Source of the DNA: Nitrospirillum viridazoti
GTDB taxonomy: Bacteria > Pseudomonadota > Alphaproteobacteria > Azospirillales > Azospirillaceae
Reading direction: 5' to 3' (one strand)
NCBI RefSeq assembly: GCF_007827975.1
Contig: NZ_VITT01000001.1
DNA: 64,000 nucleotides
The notes beneath the pieces were generated by a model, which had not been told where the DNA came from, made no database searches, and worked only from the letters and a program-made list of their open reading frames with translations. Shown piece by piece: positions 16,128 to 24,704 of this stretch (within the stretch, counting starts at the first letter, position 1; every line of letters starts with the position of its first letter). Made by a program: the position numbers and the translations under genes.

Positions 16128-17099
16128 TCAGTTCGCCGTTACCGTCATCAGCAGATAGTCGGTATAGGTGCCGGCGATGACCTTGGTGACGTCGCCGATG
16201 ACGACGATGAAGGTGTGCCGGTCCAGGCTGGAATAGCTGTAATAGGTCAGGGTGGTGCCGCTGGACGGCACGCCCCGGCCGTCCACGGTCATGCTGTAGG
16301 GAATCGAGGTGCCGGCATCGTTGTTCACCAGCCGGCCGCCGTTCTGCGACTGGATGGAGACGCTGTAGCCGGTGTTGCCTGACACCTCCAGGTCGAAGCT
16401 GCGGCTGGCGCCGGTGGTCAGCTCCCCGAAATCCACGTTGGCGGCCGACGCGCCCAGGTTGGTGCGCACGCCGCCGACATTGACGGTGGCGGAGACGGAG
16501 GTGCGCACGGTCGCCCGCACCTGGACGATGGCGCTGTCCATGACGGCGACGATGTTGCCCGAGCTGTTCAGCTGGTACAGCGTCACCGTCACCTGGTCGA
16601 AGTAGTAGTTGGACCCCACCAGCTGGCCGGCGGGGACGGAGGCGTAGAAGCCGGTGGTGGCCGTCTGGGTGCCCCGGCCGTTGTTGACCGAGCCGGTGAT
16701 CAGGTTGCTGACGTTGCCGGTGCCATAGTCGCCCACCCGTTGGGTCAGCGCCGCGTCCTTGTACAGGTCATAGCTCAGCCAATTGCCGCTGAGGCCCAGC
16801 ATGCGCCGCGTGCTGCCCCACAGGCCGCTGTCGATGCCGATGCCGAAGGTGCAGTTGCTGCCGGCGATGTACTGGACCGTCACCGTGTTGTAGGTCGGGG
16901 GCTGCAGGGCTGCGAAGGGGTCGTAGCTGGTGACCGGCGTCACCTGCGACAGGCCGCTCAGCAGGGCGAAGCACGTCTGCAGCGCGCGGGCCGGCGTGGC
17001 AGGCAGGGCCATCAGCAGGGTCAGCGCCAGCAGGGCCCATAAATGGACGCCCAGGAACCGGGCGGCAAAGGGCGGGCGAAGGCGGGTCGGCTGGTCCAT
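16128..17099 (-). CDS. Two-domain SCPU protein, likely pilus tip adhesin (CsuE-like)
   Basis: 323 aa from ATG 17099, which begins a good signal peptide (LLALTLLMALPATPARA). A longer reading frame starts at 17258 with a 4-base ATGA overlap with the usher, but would put 53 non-membrane residues before the signal peptide. Two SCPU-like beta domains: residues ~40-180 (CFALLSG...CTFGIGIDSGLW) and ~190-323 (NVDFGELTTGASRSFDLEVSGNTGYSVSIQS...AGTYTDYLLMTVTAN). Two-domain subunits cap Csu pili and bind surfaces in Acinetobacter. Role here is by homology of layout. Confidence 0.82.
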   Translation of the reverse strand: MDQPTRLRPPFAARFLGVHLWALLALTLLMALPATPARALQTCFALLSGLSQVTPVTSYDPFAALQPPTYNTVTVQYIAGSNCTFGIGIDSGLWGSTRRMLGLSGNWLSYDLYKDAALTQRVGDYGTGNVSNLITGSVNNGRGTQTATTGFYASVPAGQLVGSNYYFDQVTVTLYQLNSSGNIVAVMDSAIVQVRATVRTSVSATVNVGGVRTNLGASAANVDFGELTTGASRSFDLEVSGNTGYSVSIQSQNGGRLVNNDAGTSIPYSMTVDGRGVPSSGTTLTYYSYSSLDRHTFIVVIGDVTKVIAGTYTDYLLMTVTAN

Positions 17100-17254
17100 G
17101 GTATCCAAAATAGCGGCGTCCCCGCCCGGGCGCACCCGGTCAAGGGGATGGGCCCGGCGGCGGGGGCCGTCGGGCGATGCCGCGTCATCAAGCAAGAAAC
17201 GTTCCGGCCGGGCATGCTTCGCGCCCTGGCGGCCCAACCCTATCCCCATGATCC

Positions 17255-19990
17255 TCATGGTCCGCTGCTCGTCGCTGCCGGCTTGTTGGGCGACAGGTTG
17301 ATGGTCTGGCCGGGCAGCGCCTCCAGCTTCAGCGTGCCCAGCGGGAACATGCCCTCAGCCTCGGCCGGCACCGTCACGGGGATGGGCTTGTGCGGCACGC
17401 CGGTCAGCTGCATCTGCCACTCGCCAGGGCGCACGCCTTCGACGCGGAAGCGACCCTTGCGGTTGGTGAAGAACTGCACCTCCTGCCCGGCCTTGGGGTC
17501 CTTGGCGTTGGCGGCCTTAACACCCTTGCCGTCGGTGCGGTGCAGGACGCCGGCCGCCAGCGGCACGGGCTTGCCCTCCGGATCCAGCAGCACGCCATCC
17601 AGCGACACGGTGGCATCGGTGCCGATGGGCACCAGGGTGCCGGTGTGGTTGCCGGGAACGATGGCCGGGCGGTCGTTGCCGATGTCATAGCCCATGGGCG
17701 CGTCCGGCACGTCCAGCAGCAGCGGCCGCACCAGATAGGCGGAGATGTTGGGCACCACCGGCGGGCCCAGCCAGTCGCTGGACGACAGGTAGTGGCCGGT
17801 GACGGGATCGACGCCGATCTCCTCATCCGCGATGCGGGGGTGGGGGACCACCAGGGCGAAGCTGTTGGTCACCGGCCGCGTGACGCCGACATGGCCATCG
17901 GCGAAGACCAGGCCGGTGGCGAAGTTCAGGGTGGTGCGCTCGTCATTTTGCAGCGGCCCGTCCAGGGTGGACAGGCGCTGGCTGTAGTCATGGCGGACGG
18001 ACGCCTCGAACCGATCCATGGTGTAGCCGGCCGAGCCGCTGGCCTGGTAGGTGCCGGTGGTGTTGGTGGCATCCACCGACAGGTTCCAGGAATTGGTGGG
18101 CCACGGATCCTGGTAGCGCCAGTCCAGCTCGCGCTGGCGGCTGAGCGTGTCCATGGTGAAGCCGGCGGACTGCACGCCGTCGCCGAAGGTGTAGCGGAAG
18201 GCGAGGTAGGCGCTGTTGTCCGCCTCGCGCGTCACGGTGTTGCGCGCCCGGCTGAAGGTCAGCTCCAGCGTGGCGTGGCGCCCGAAGCGGCGGCGGAAGC
18301 CCAGGTCGACCGAATAGCCGTCGATCTGGCTGTCGTCGCGCACCAGCTGGTAGCGGCCGCTGAGCGTCGCGGTCAGATCCTCATCCAGCGGCTGGCCATA
18401 GCGGGCGGACAGGTCGTAGGACACGGTGTTGCGCGGGTCCAGGGTGCCCAGGCTGGCATAACCGCCGGACCGCCAGCTGCCTTGCGCCGTCAGGGTACGC
18501 TGCTGGTAGAATTGCTCGTCATTCGTATAGTTGCGGTAGGTCAGGTCCACCGACGCCCCGCGCGACGCGCCCAGGCTGGCGCCGGGGTTGATGCCGATGG
18601 TGCCCAGGTCGGTGACGAACAGCACCTCCGTGCCTATGACCTGCTGGCTTTTGTCCGCCTGCAGGCTGGCGCCCAGGGTCAGGTCGTCGGTGATGCCCTG
18701 GCGGTGATAGGCGGAGAAGGTGGGGCGGCTGCGGTCATAGATCAGGCGGTCGGTGCCGGTGGTGTAGGGGATGCCCACCGTGTAGTTGAACTCCGACACC
18801 CCCTCGGCCAGCAGCTCGGAATCGAAGAAGAAGGGGAAGTCGATGGTGCGCGTCTGGCCATAGGCGTCGGTGATGCGCACCTGCACGTCGTTGGTGCCGG
18901 ACGTGCCGGGGAAGTCGGACAGGTTCACGGGGCCCGCATCCTCACGGAAGACGCGGGTGGGGCGGCCGTTCACCAGCACCTCCACCGTCGACGGCGAATC
19001 CAGGATGAAGTCCCGGCTGCCCGTGGGCTGGATGGCGCGATAGGGCTGCAGGGTGTAGTTGCGGGCGATGGACAGGCCGGTCAGGGGCCGGTTGGTCTGG
19101 ATGCCGGTGATGGAATAGTCCAGGTCGCCGGCCTGCAGGCGTACCGCGTCGTCGGGGAAGTCACGGATCAGCCGGGCGGTGCCGCGCATGAAGTGGTGGC
19201 TGTACTGTTCCTGGTACTGCCCTTCCCATTCGAAGGACCAGCCGTCGATGTTGCCGCCGCCATCCAGCCCGATGTTCAGGGGCTGGCGGTAGTTGCCGCT
19301 GTCGGTGGCGGGTTGGGCCAGGAAGACCTGGGCGGTGCGCAGGTTGATGTAGGCGGCGGCGTCCGCCGGCTCCAGCACCTGGTAGCCGCTGGCGGCGTTG
19401 GCGCGGTTCACCACCGTCAGGTTGCGCACGGCGCGCAGCTGCGGCGGCACCTTGACCGACAGGGTCAGCTCCTTGGGATCCACCGTGATGGAAATGGCGG
19501 CGGCGCCGGGGCCGCCCCTGGGGCCGCCGGCCGGCCCGCCCAGGCTCAGGGCGCTCAGCTTGGCATAGCCGTCGGGCCCGGCCTGGGCCACCAGGTCGCT
19601 CAGCGCCTTGGGTTGGACGAAGTCGCGCAGCAGCAGGGCCAGGCGGTTCAGGTCCACCTGGGTTTCGGCGGGGTCGGGCGCCATCTTGGCCGGCACCTGG
19701 CCGACCTCGCGCCCTTCCACCTTCACCGGCAGGTCCAGGGTGGTGGGCTTCTCCGCCTTCTTCTTCTTGCCGAAGGTCTTCTCGAACAAGGCCTCGGTGT
19801 TCTGGGCGGCGGGGGACGCACCGGCCGGGGCGGTCTGCGCGCGCGCCACCCCAGACCCGGCCAGCGCCAACCCGACCAGGGCTGCCATCAGGGCGCAAAC
19901 AAGCGCGCCCCGGCGCGGACGGCCGGGGCGGTCAAGGGAAAAGGCGCCGCCGAACAGGCGGTCACCCGTATTCAGGCGTGACAGGCGCAA
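17255..19990 (-). CDS. Outer-membrane usher of a Csu-type chaperone-usher pilus
   Basis: 911 aa. The start is a TTG at 19990 with GAGG six bases before it, needed to include the signal peptide (LVCALMAALVGLALAGSGVARAQ). Then a ~100-residue region with a charged FGKKKKAEKP stretch, and the beta-barrel usher body (LQAGDLDYSITGIQTNRPLTGLSIARNYTLQPYRAIQPTG style). C-terminal plug/CTD-like domains follow (VSLDGVLLDPEGKPVPLAAGVL, FRVEGVRPGEWQMQL). It secretes and orders pilin-chaperone complexes at the outer membrane. It follows the chaperone by 35 bases. Confidence 0.9.
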   Translation of the reverse strand: MRLSRLNTGDRLFGGAFSLDRPGRPRRGALVCALMAALVGLALAGSGVARAQTAPAGASPAAQNTEALFEKTFGKKKKAEKPTTLDLPVKVEGREVGQVPAKMAPDPAETQVDLNRLALLLRDFVQPKALSDLVAQAGPDGYAKLSALSLGGPAGGPRGGPGAAAISITVDPKELTLSVKVPPQLRAVRNLTVVNRANAASGYQVLEPADAAAYINLRTAQVFLAQPATDSGNYRQPLNIGLDGGGNIDGWSFEWEGQYQEQYSHHFMRGTARLIRDFPDDAVRLQAGDLDYSITGIQTNRPLTGLSIARNYTLQPYRAIQPTGSRDFILDSPSTVEVLVNGRPTRVFREDAGPVNLSDFPGTSGTNDVQVRITDAYGQTRTIDFPFFFDSELLAEGVSEFNYTVGIPYTTGTDRLIYDRSRPTFSAYHRQGITDDLTLGASLQADKSQQVIGTEVLFVTDLGTIGINPGASLGASRGASVDLTYRNYTNDEQFYQQRTLTAQGSWRSGGYASLGTLDPRNTVSYDLSARYGQPLDEDLTATLSGRYQLVRDDSQIDGYSVDLGFRRRFGRHATLELTFSRARNTVTREADNSAYLAFRYTFGDGVQSAGFTMDTLSRQRELDWRYQDPWPTNSWNLSVDATNTTGTYQASGSAGYTMDRFEASVRHDYSQRLSTLDGPLQNDERTTLNFATGLVFADGHVGVTRPVTNSFALVVPHPRIADEEIGVDPVTGHYLSSSDWLGPPVVPNISAYLVRPLLLDVPDAPMGYDIGNDRPAIVPGNHTGTLVPIGTDATVSLDGVLLDPEGKPVPLAAGVLHRTDGKGVKAANAKDPKAGQEVQFFTNRKGRFRVEGVRPGEWQMQLTGVPHKPIPVTVPAEAEGMFPLGTLKLEALPGQTINLSPNKPAATSSGP

Positions 19991-20025
19991 CGCCGTCCTC
20001 GTCTCAGGGCACTCGGGGGAGAGGG

Positions 20026-20793
20026 TCAGGGCACCGACAGGGTCACCGTGGCGGGGCCCTGGGGCAGATCCGCCGGCCAGGGGATATGGAAACGGCGGGT
20101 GACCCCGGCAAGGACGTTTTCACCGACCATGCCCGTCAGCTGCTCCTTGCGCAGGGTGACGGTCTTGCCATTCACCTGGGCGGTCACCTCCAGGTCGCGC
20201 ATGACCTGGCGCGACGTGCCGTCGTTGCGCACCACCACTTCCATGACGGTGCCGGTGGCCGGTGCCGTGGCAGGCTTGGGCCCGGCCGACACCACGGTCA
20301 GCTTGGGTTTGGCCCCTTCCGGGACGACGTAGAGCGAGGCGACGTACTTCACCAGCAACTTCACCTGCCCGCCCTGCACGGGTGTGCCGCCCAGGTCGAT
20401 GGGCAGCTGTTCGGCCACCAGGCGAAAGGGCAGTTCCTTGGCCGGCTTGGGATCGCCCGACCATTGCACGCGGATGGACTGGTTCTCGCCGGGCTGCAGG
20501 ATGATCTGCTCGGGCACGATGGCGAAGCTGTCCTCAGCGTCGGTCAGGACGTCCTGGCCGTCCTGGTCCATGCCGCGCGCCATGACCTTGACGTCGATGG
20601 CCACGGGGTCCTTGCCGTCATTTTCCACCCGGAAGATCTGGGTGGCGCCGCGCCCGCTGGGCTCCATGTCCATCTCTATGGGGATCAGGCGGAACGAGGC
20701 CAGCGCGCCGGTGGACAGCAACAACGCGCCCGCCAAGGTCGTGGCCAGGACCCGCGTGACGCGGGAGAAACGGAACCGGTGAAGTGCCGACAT
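20026..20793 (-). CDS. Periplasmic pilus assembly chaperone (PapD-like)
   Basis: 255 aa. Signal peptide ends at STGALASF. Two Ig-like domains: the first has QIFRVENDGKDPVAIDVKVMAR, IVPEQIILQPGENQSIRVQW and ELPFRLVAEQLPIDL, the G1-strand region that donates to pilins, and the second has EVVVRNDGTSRQVMRDL. First gene of the operon chaperone-usher-tip-pilin, a complete minimal Csu set. Confidence 0.92.
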   Translation of the reverse strand: MSALHRFRFSRVTRVLATTLAGALLLSTGALASFRLIPIEMDMEPSGRGATQIFRVENDGKDPVAIDVKVMARGMDQDGQDVLTDAEDSFAIVPEQIILQPGENQSIRVQWSGDPKPAKELPFRLVAEQLPIDLGGTPVQGGQVKLLVKYVASLYVVPEGAKPKLTVVSAGPKPATAPATGTVMEVVVRNDGTSRQVMRDLEVTAQVNGKTVTLRKEQLTGMVGENVLAGVTRRFHIPWPADLPQGPATVTLSVP

Positions 20794-21059
20794 GGATGAT
20801 TGCCCGACTCTTGTAGCGTTTTAGTACAGCGCATGTGAATGCGGCCGCAGGTGTTAAATAACGGTGTATGGTCTACTTGAACGCCGCCCCCCGGCGTTTG
20901 CGGCCCCACCATACCCAGATGCGGGCGGTGTTGCATCCGCTTCCGTGACACGTTTGCGCGAATTCCGAAAGTGTCGCGGGGGAGCGGCTAAATCTGGTCT
21001 CCACCGGCGCCCTGGGGTAGACCAGGGGATCGCCTTTCAACAACAGACCGGTTCCCATC

Positions 21060-21488
21060 ATGGCCACCCTGTTTGTCGCGCGCAGCGCCAACCTGTCGAA
21101 ATGGGCGTCCGATGTCGGCCTGCCCAAGAACATCTTCAAGGTGGGCGTGGTCGAGGGCGGCGCCGATGCCGTGGCCGCGGCGCTGGCCGCCGGCTGGGCG
21201 GCGGAAAAGGACTGGACCCTCGTGAAGAAGGTCGAGGTCGGCGACTGGACGGAGGAAGAGGCGCTGGAACGCCTGTCCGCCAAGGAAAAGCCCGTCGACC
21301 CCAACTACTACCCCCGCCTGAAGGGGGCTGCCGGCGTCTACAAGCTGACGCCCACCACGGTGGGCAACCACCTGATCGTGGCCCGCGCCATGGCCGGCAA
21401 CGAAAGCCTGGACTTCAAGCTGAAGGTCGCCGACTACGCCAATTACCTGATCCAGTTTGCCCAACCGCCGAAGGCGGCGGACGAATAA
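21060..21488 (+). CDS. Protein of unknown function, ~15 kDa
   Basis: 142 aa, cytosolic, no membrane segment. Begins MATLFVARSANLSKWASDVGLPKNIFKVGVVEGGADAVAAALAAG; a helix ADAVAAALAAGWAAEKDWTLVKK and YYPRLKGAAGVYKLTPTTVGNHLIVARAMAGNESLDFKLKVADYANYL follow. The codon use fits the genome, and a good terminator follows 80 bases after the stop. I do not recognise the family. It is divergent from the pilus operon and 165 bases before the MarR-GNAT gene. Confidence 0.75.
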   Translation: MATLFVARSANLSKWASDVGLPKNIFKVGVVEGGADAVAAALAAGWAAEKDWTLVKKVEVGDWTEEEALERLSAKEKPVDPNYYPRLKGAAGVYKLTPTTVGNHLIVARAMAGNESLDFKLKVADYANYLIQFAQPPKAADE

Positions 21489-21567
21489 GTGGCCGAAGGC
21501 GGCGGGTGAGTGACCAGCGCTTGGCACGTCGGCCCAGGCCAAGTGGGTTCAGGCCTTCATAGGGCAC

Positions 21568-21601
21568 CGGCCCGGTGGGGAAACCTGCCGGGCCGTTTGT
21601 T
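21568..21601 (+). terminator. Rho-independent terminator
   Basis: Stem CGGCCCGG / CCGGGCCG around a 12-base loop, followed by TTTGTT, downstream of the 142-aa unknown gene. Confidence 0.75.
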
Positions 21602-21616
21602 ATCCGGCAGGGGTGA

Positions 21617-21645
21617 TTGACGCTCGAATATTGCCTGACTAAAGT
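21617..21645 (+). promoter_or_regulatory. Sigma-70-type promoter of the MarR-GNAT gene
   Basis: TTGACG at 21617-21622, 17-base spacer, TAAAGT at 21640-21645. The expected transcription start is at about 21652, right at the ATG (21653), so the transcript may be leaderless. Confidence 0.55.
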
Positions 21646-21648
21646 CAG
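21635..21648. promoter_or_regulatory. Palindromic operator over the -10 box
   Basis: Perfect inverted repeat CTGACT-AA-AGTCAG. It covers the -10 of the MarR-GNAT promoter. MarR dimers bind such palindromes, so autorepression is the simple reading. Confidence 0.6.
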
Positions 21649-21652
21649 AGAT

Positions 21653-22549
21653 ATGGACGACGACCAACTCTCTCGCGTGCGCCGCTTCAACCGGGCGGTC
21701 ACCCACCGCATCGGTGTGCTGGACGGCAATTACCTGGGCAGTGGCCGCCCGCTGGGGGAGGCCCGCCTGCTGTTCGAGATCGGCCGTGACGGTACGACGG
21801 TGCGCGAGCTGCGGGCCCGCCTGGGCCTGGACTCGGGCTATATCAGCCGGATGCTGCGGGCCTTCGAGGCGGAGGAGCTGACGGCATCCACGCCCGACGC
21901 GCGGGACGCGCGGGTGCGGCGCGTGACCTTGACACCCAAGGGCCGGCGGGAGTGGGATCTGCTGGACCAGCGCTCCCGGGACCGGGCGGCAGCACTGCTG
22001 GAGCCGCTGGGCCCGTCGCAGCGCCAACGCCTGCTGGACGCGATGGCGGAGGTGGAACGGTTCCTGCGGGCGTCGGCGGTGGTGATCGAGCCCGCTGACC
22101 CTTTCAGCGACGAGGTCCAGGCCTGCCTCCAGGCGTATTTCCAGGAGTTGGCGACGCGGTTCGACACCGGTTTTGATCCGACGCGCAGCGCCCCGGCGGA
22201 GCCCGGCGAACTCGTGCCACCCTCAGGCTGGTTCCTGCTCGCACGGCTGGACGGTGCGGCCGTGGGCTGCGGGGCGCTCAAAATCCACGGCGATGGCTAC
22301 GGAGAGATCAAGCGCATGTGGGTGGCGCCGTCCGTTCGCGGCCTGGGCGTCGCCCAGCGGCTGCTGCGGGAACTGGAGGATTGCGCGGTCGCCGCCGGCG
22401 TGGACATCCTGCAACTGGACACCAACGGCAGCCTTACCGAGGCGCGCAAGCTCTATGCCCGCAATGGCTATGGCGAGATTCCGCCGTACAACGACAATCC
22501 CTACGCCCAGTACTGGTTTGAGAAGCGGGGACTGCAACGGCTCCGCTGA
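21653..22549 (+). CDS. MarR-type regulator fused to a GNAT acetyltransferase
   Basis: 298 aa from ATG 21653. Residues 1-145 are a MarR winged helix (LFEIGRDGTTVRELRARLGLDSGYISRMLRAFEAEELT, DARVRRVTLTPKGRREW wing). Residues ~150-298 are a GNAT fold with GEIKRMWVAPSVRGLGVAQRLLRELE (acetyl-CoA loop RGLGVAQR) and a C-terminal LYARNGYGEIPPYNDNPYAQYWFEK. This fusion is a known bacterial type; the acetylated substrate is unknown. A longer TTG start at 21617 overlaps the promoter and is unlikely. A palindrome over the promoter suggests self-regulation. Confidence 0.88.
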   Translation: MDDDQLSRVRRFNRAVTHRIGVLDGNYLGSGRPLGEARLLFEIGRDGTTVRELRARLGLDSGYISRMLRAFEAEELTASTPDARDARVRRVTLTPKGRREWDLLDQRSRDRAAALLEPLGPSQRQRLLDAMAEVERFLRASAVVIEPADPFSDEVQACLQAYFQELATRFDTGFDPTRSAPAEPGELVPPSGWFLLARLDGAAVGCGALKIHGDGYGEIKRMWVAPSVRGLGVAQRLLRELEDCAVAAGVDILQLDTNGSLTEARKLYARNGYGEIPPYNDNPYAQYWFEKRGLQRLR

Positions 22550-22554
22550 ACCGG

Positions 22555-23220
22555 TCACGTGGCTTCCGCGATCTTTTTCAGCGCGTTCTCGTAGGCTTCG
22601 GGCGGCTGGCCGCCGGAGATGAGGTAGCGGCCGTTGACGATGACGGCGGGCACCGACTGGATGCCGCGCGACAGCCATAGCTGTTCCGCCTCGCGCACCT
22701 CGGCGGCGTAGCGTTCTCCGGCCAATAGGACACGGGCCTCCTCCACATCCAGGCCGGCCTGGGCCACGGCCGCCAGCAGCACCCCGGTGTCGGACGGCGC
22801 CTCCCCCCGGGTGAAGTAGGCCTCGAACAGGGCCAGCTTCAGCGCCAGCTGGCGCTCGGGCCCCTGGGTTTCGGCCCAGTGCAGCAGGCGGTGGGCGTCG
22901 AAGGTGTTATAGATGCGGCGCTTGCCGCCATTGGCGCCGGTGGCCGACATGGTGAAGCCGACGGCCGCCGCGCGGGCGCGGATCATCTCCCGCGTCTGGG
23001 CCATCTGGTCGAGGGTGGAGCCGTACTTCTGGCTGATGTGCTCATCCAGGTCCTGGCCCTCAGCCCCCATCTGGGGGTTCAGCTCGAACGGCTGGAAGTG
23101 GATGTCGGCCTCGACCTCACCCTCCAGCCGCACCAGTGCTGTTTGCAGGCCCTTCAGCCCGATGACGCACCAGGGGCAGGAAACGTCGGAGACGAAGTCG
23201 ATGCTGAGACGCTTGGACAT
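22555..23220 (-). CDS. DsbA/FrnE-family thiol oxidoreductase (2-hydroxychromene carboxylate isomerase-like fold)
   Basis: 221 aa from ATG 23220, cytosolic (no signal peptide). The thioredoxin-fold active site is CPWC at residues 15-18 in FVSDVSCPWCVIG; the cis-Pro loop is QSVPAVIVNGRYLISGGQP. The helical insert (RIYNTFDAHRLLHWAETQG) matches FrnE-type DsbA proteins. FrnE in Deinococcus is a cytosolic disulfide isomerase; the same role is only inferred here. It converges on the MarR-GNAT gene with a 5-base gap. Confidence 0.87.
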   Translation of the reverse strand: MSKRLSIDFVSDVSCPWCVIGLKGLQTALVRLEGEVEADIHFQPFELNPQMGAEGQDLDEHISQKYGSTLDQMAQTREMIRARAAAVGFTMSATGANGGKRRIYNTFDAHRLLHWAETQGPERQLALKLALFEAYFTRGEAPSDTGVLLAAVAQAGLDVEEARVLLAGERYAAEVREAEQLWLSRGIQSVPAVIVNGRYLISGGQPPEAYENALKKIAEAT

Positions 23221-23459
23221 GGGGCACGGGCTTTCCGGCAGGCGGGGGCTGAGGCAAGCACCCTGCATCAGTCAAAGGCGCCATGCCGTGGCCCCCATCA
23301 CAGCGGGATATGCCGGCGGCACGAGGCTTTGACCTGTGCCGCTGTAGGACGCGACCGCGTCCGCCGGAGCTTTCTGGGGAGCGTGAGCGGACTGGAAAGC
23401 GAGGACAAGCCAAGCGGGCGGGCGCCCGCGCCCGGTGCTTGAGGGAACAAGCGACAACA

Positions 23460-24482
23460 CTAATACACCAGTTCGTCGTCGCCCTTGCCGGAGGCGATGA
23501 CGATTTCGCCGCGGGCGGCCATGTCCTTGGCCAGCTGCACCATGTACATCTGCGCCTCGTCCACGTCGCGCAGGCGCACCGGGCCCATGGCGGCCATGTC
23601 CTCGCGCATGATCTTGGCGGCGCGCTCGGACATGTTGGTGAAGAACAGGTCCTTCAGGGTTTCCGAGGCGCCCTTCAGCGCGGTGGCCAGCTTGGCCTTG
23701 TCGACGGAGCGCAGCAGCGACTGCACGCCCGACGGGTCCAGCTTGCCCAGATCCTCGAAGGTGAACATCAGGGCCCGGATGCGCTCCGCGCTGTCGCGGT
23801 TGCGTTCCTCCAGCGCGGCGATGAAGCGGCTTTCCGTGCTGCGGTCCAGGCTGTTGAAGATTTCCGCCATCATCTCGTGCGCGTCGCGGCGGTTGGTGCG
23901 CGCCAGGTTGGACATGAACTCGGTGCGCAGCGTGCGCTCGATGTCGTCCACCACTTCCTTCTGCACCGATTCCATGCGCAGCATGCGCATGATGACTTCC
24001 ATGGCGAAGCTTTCGGGCAGCAGCTGCAGCACGCGGCCGGCGTGGTCGGCCTTGATCTTGGTCAGGATGACGGCGACGGTCTGCGGGTATTCGTTCTTCA
24101 GGTAGTTGGCCAGCACCTGCTCGTTCACGTTGGCCAGCTTGTCCCACATGGTGCGACCCGCGGGACCGCGGATCTCTTCCATGATGGTGTCGACCTTCTC
24201 CTTGGGCAGAACCTTCATCAGCAGGCGCTCGGTGCTGTCGAAGGTGCCGACCAGGGAGCCGGTGGAACTGATCTGCTCCGCGAACTCGACGAACAGGCGC
24301 TCCACGATATTGGAACTGACCGAGCCCAGGTTGGCCATGGTCTGGGACAGTTCCTTGATCTCGTCTTCCGCCATCAGGGCGAACAGGCGGCTGGCATGCT
24401 CTTCGCCCAGCGCCAGCATCAGCACGGCGGCCTTTTCCGGCCCCGTTAGACCCCGGTAATCTTCACGTACCCGGATCGCCAT
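23460..24482 (-). CDS. fliG: Flagellar motor switch protein FliG
   Basis: 340 aa. FliG-N starts GPEKAAVLMLALGEEHASRLF, the middle domain has the NEYPQTVAVILTKI motif (EHPQT in most species) and the C-terminal domain carries the charged torque helix (GVQSLLRSVDKAKLATALKGASETLKDLFFTNMSERAAKIMREDMAAMGPVRLRDVDEAQ). Full length. Unusual setting: no fliF, fliH or fliN neighbour; it stands alone between a DsbA-like gene and a divergent lipoprotein gene. A -24/-12-like sequence lies 57 bases upstream. Confidence 0.97.
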   Translation of the reverse strand: MAIRVREDYRGLTGPEKAAVLMLALGEEHASRLFALMAEDEIKELSQTMANLGSVSSNIVERLFVEFAEQISSTGSLVGTFDSTERLLMKVLPKEKVDTIMEEIRGPAGRTMWDKLANVNEQVLANYLKNEYPQTVAVILTKIKADHAGRVLQLLPESFAMEVIMRMLRMESVQKEVVDDIERTLRTEFMSNLARTNRRDAHEMMAEIFNSLDRSTESRFIAALEERNRDSAERIRALMFTFEDLGKLDPSGVQSLLRSVDKAKLATALKGASETLKDLFFTNMSERAAKIMREDMAAMGPVRLRDVDEAQMYMVQLAKDMAARGEIVIASGKGDDELVY

Positions 24483-24538
24483 GTATCGTCGTCTCCTGTC
24501 CGGCGGGATGAGGCCGCCGGATTGTTCCGTAAGGGCTG

Positions 24539-24554
24539 GGCTTTAGTCATGCCA
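24539..24554 (-). promoter_or_regulatory. Possible sigma-54 promoter of fliG
   Basis: Minus-strand TGGCATGACTAAAGCC keeps the invariant GG (-24) and GC (-12) at 10-base separation but has AA instead of TT before GC. It ends 57 bases before the fliG start. Confidence 0.4.
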
Positions 24555-24704
24555 CGGTCCCTGAACCACTAGGGAAAGTACACCCGGCCCCGGCGGCAGG
24601 ATAGAATTTTTGTCGCAAGCGGGTCCGGCCGGGACTCCCCCGTATAAGGGGTGTGGAACCGGGGCCTTCCAGGGCCGTTTCCTCGGCAATTCGGGAGTAG
24701 GACG

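Noticed and set aside
17390..19981. 863-aa open frame on the plus strand opposite the usher gene
   Set aside because: It is a shadow of GC-rich coding on the other strand: low-complexity Gly/Gln/Val/Ala-rich sequence, no domain, no ribosome site, while the minus strand encodes a clear usher.
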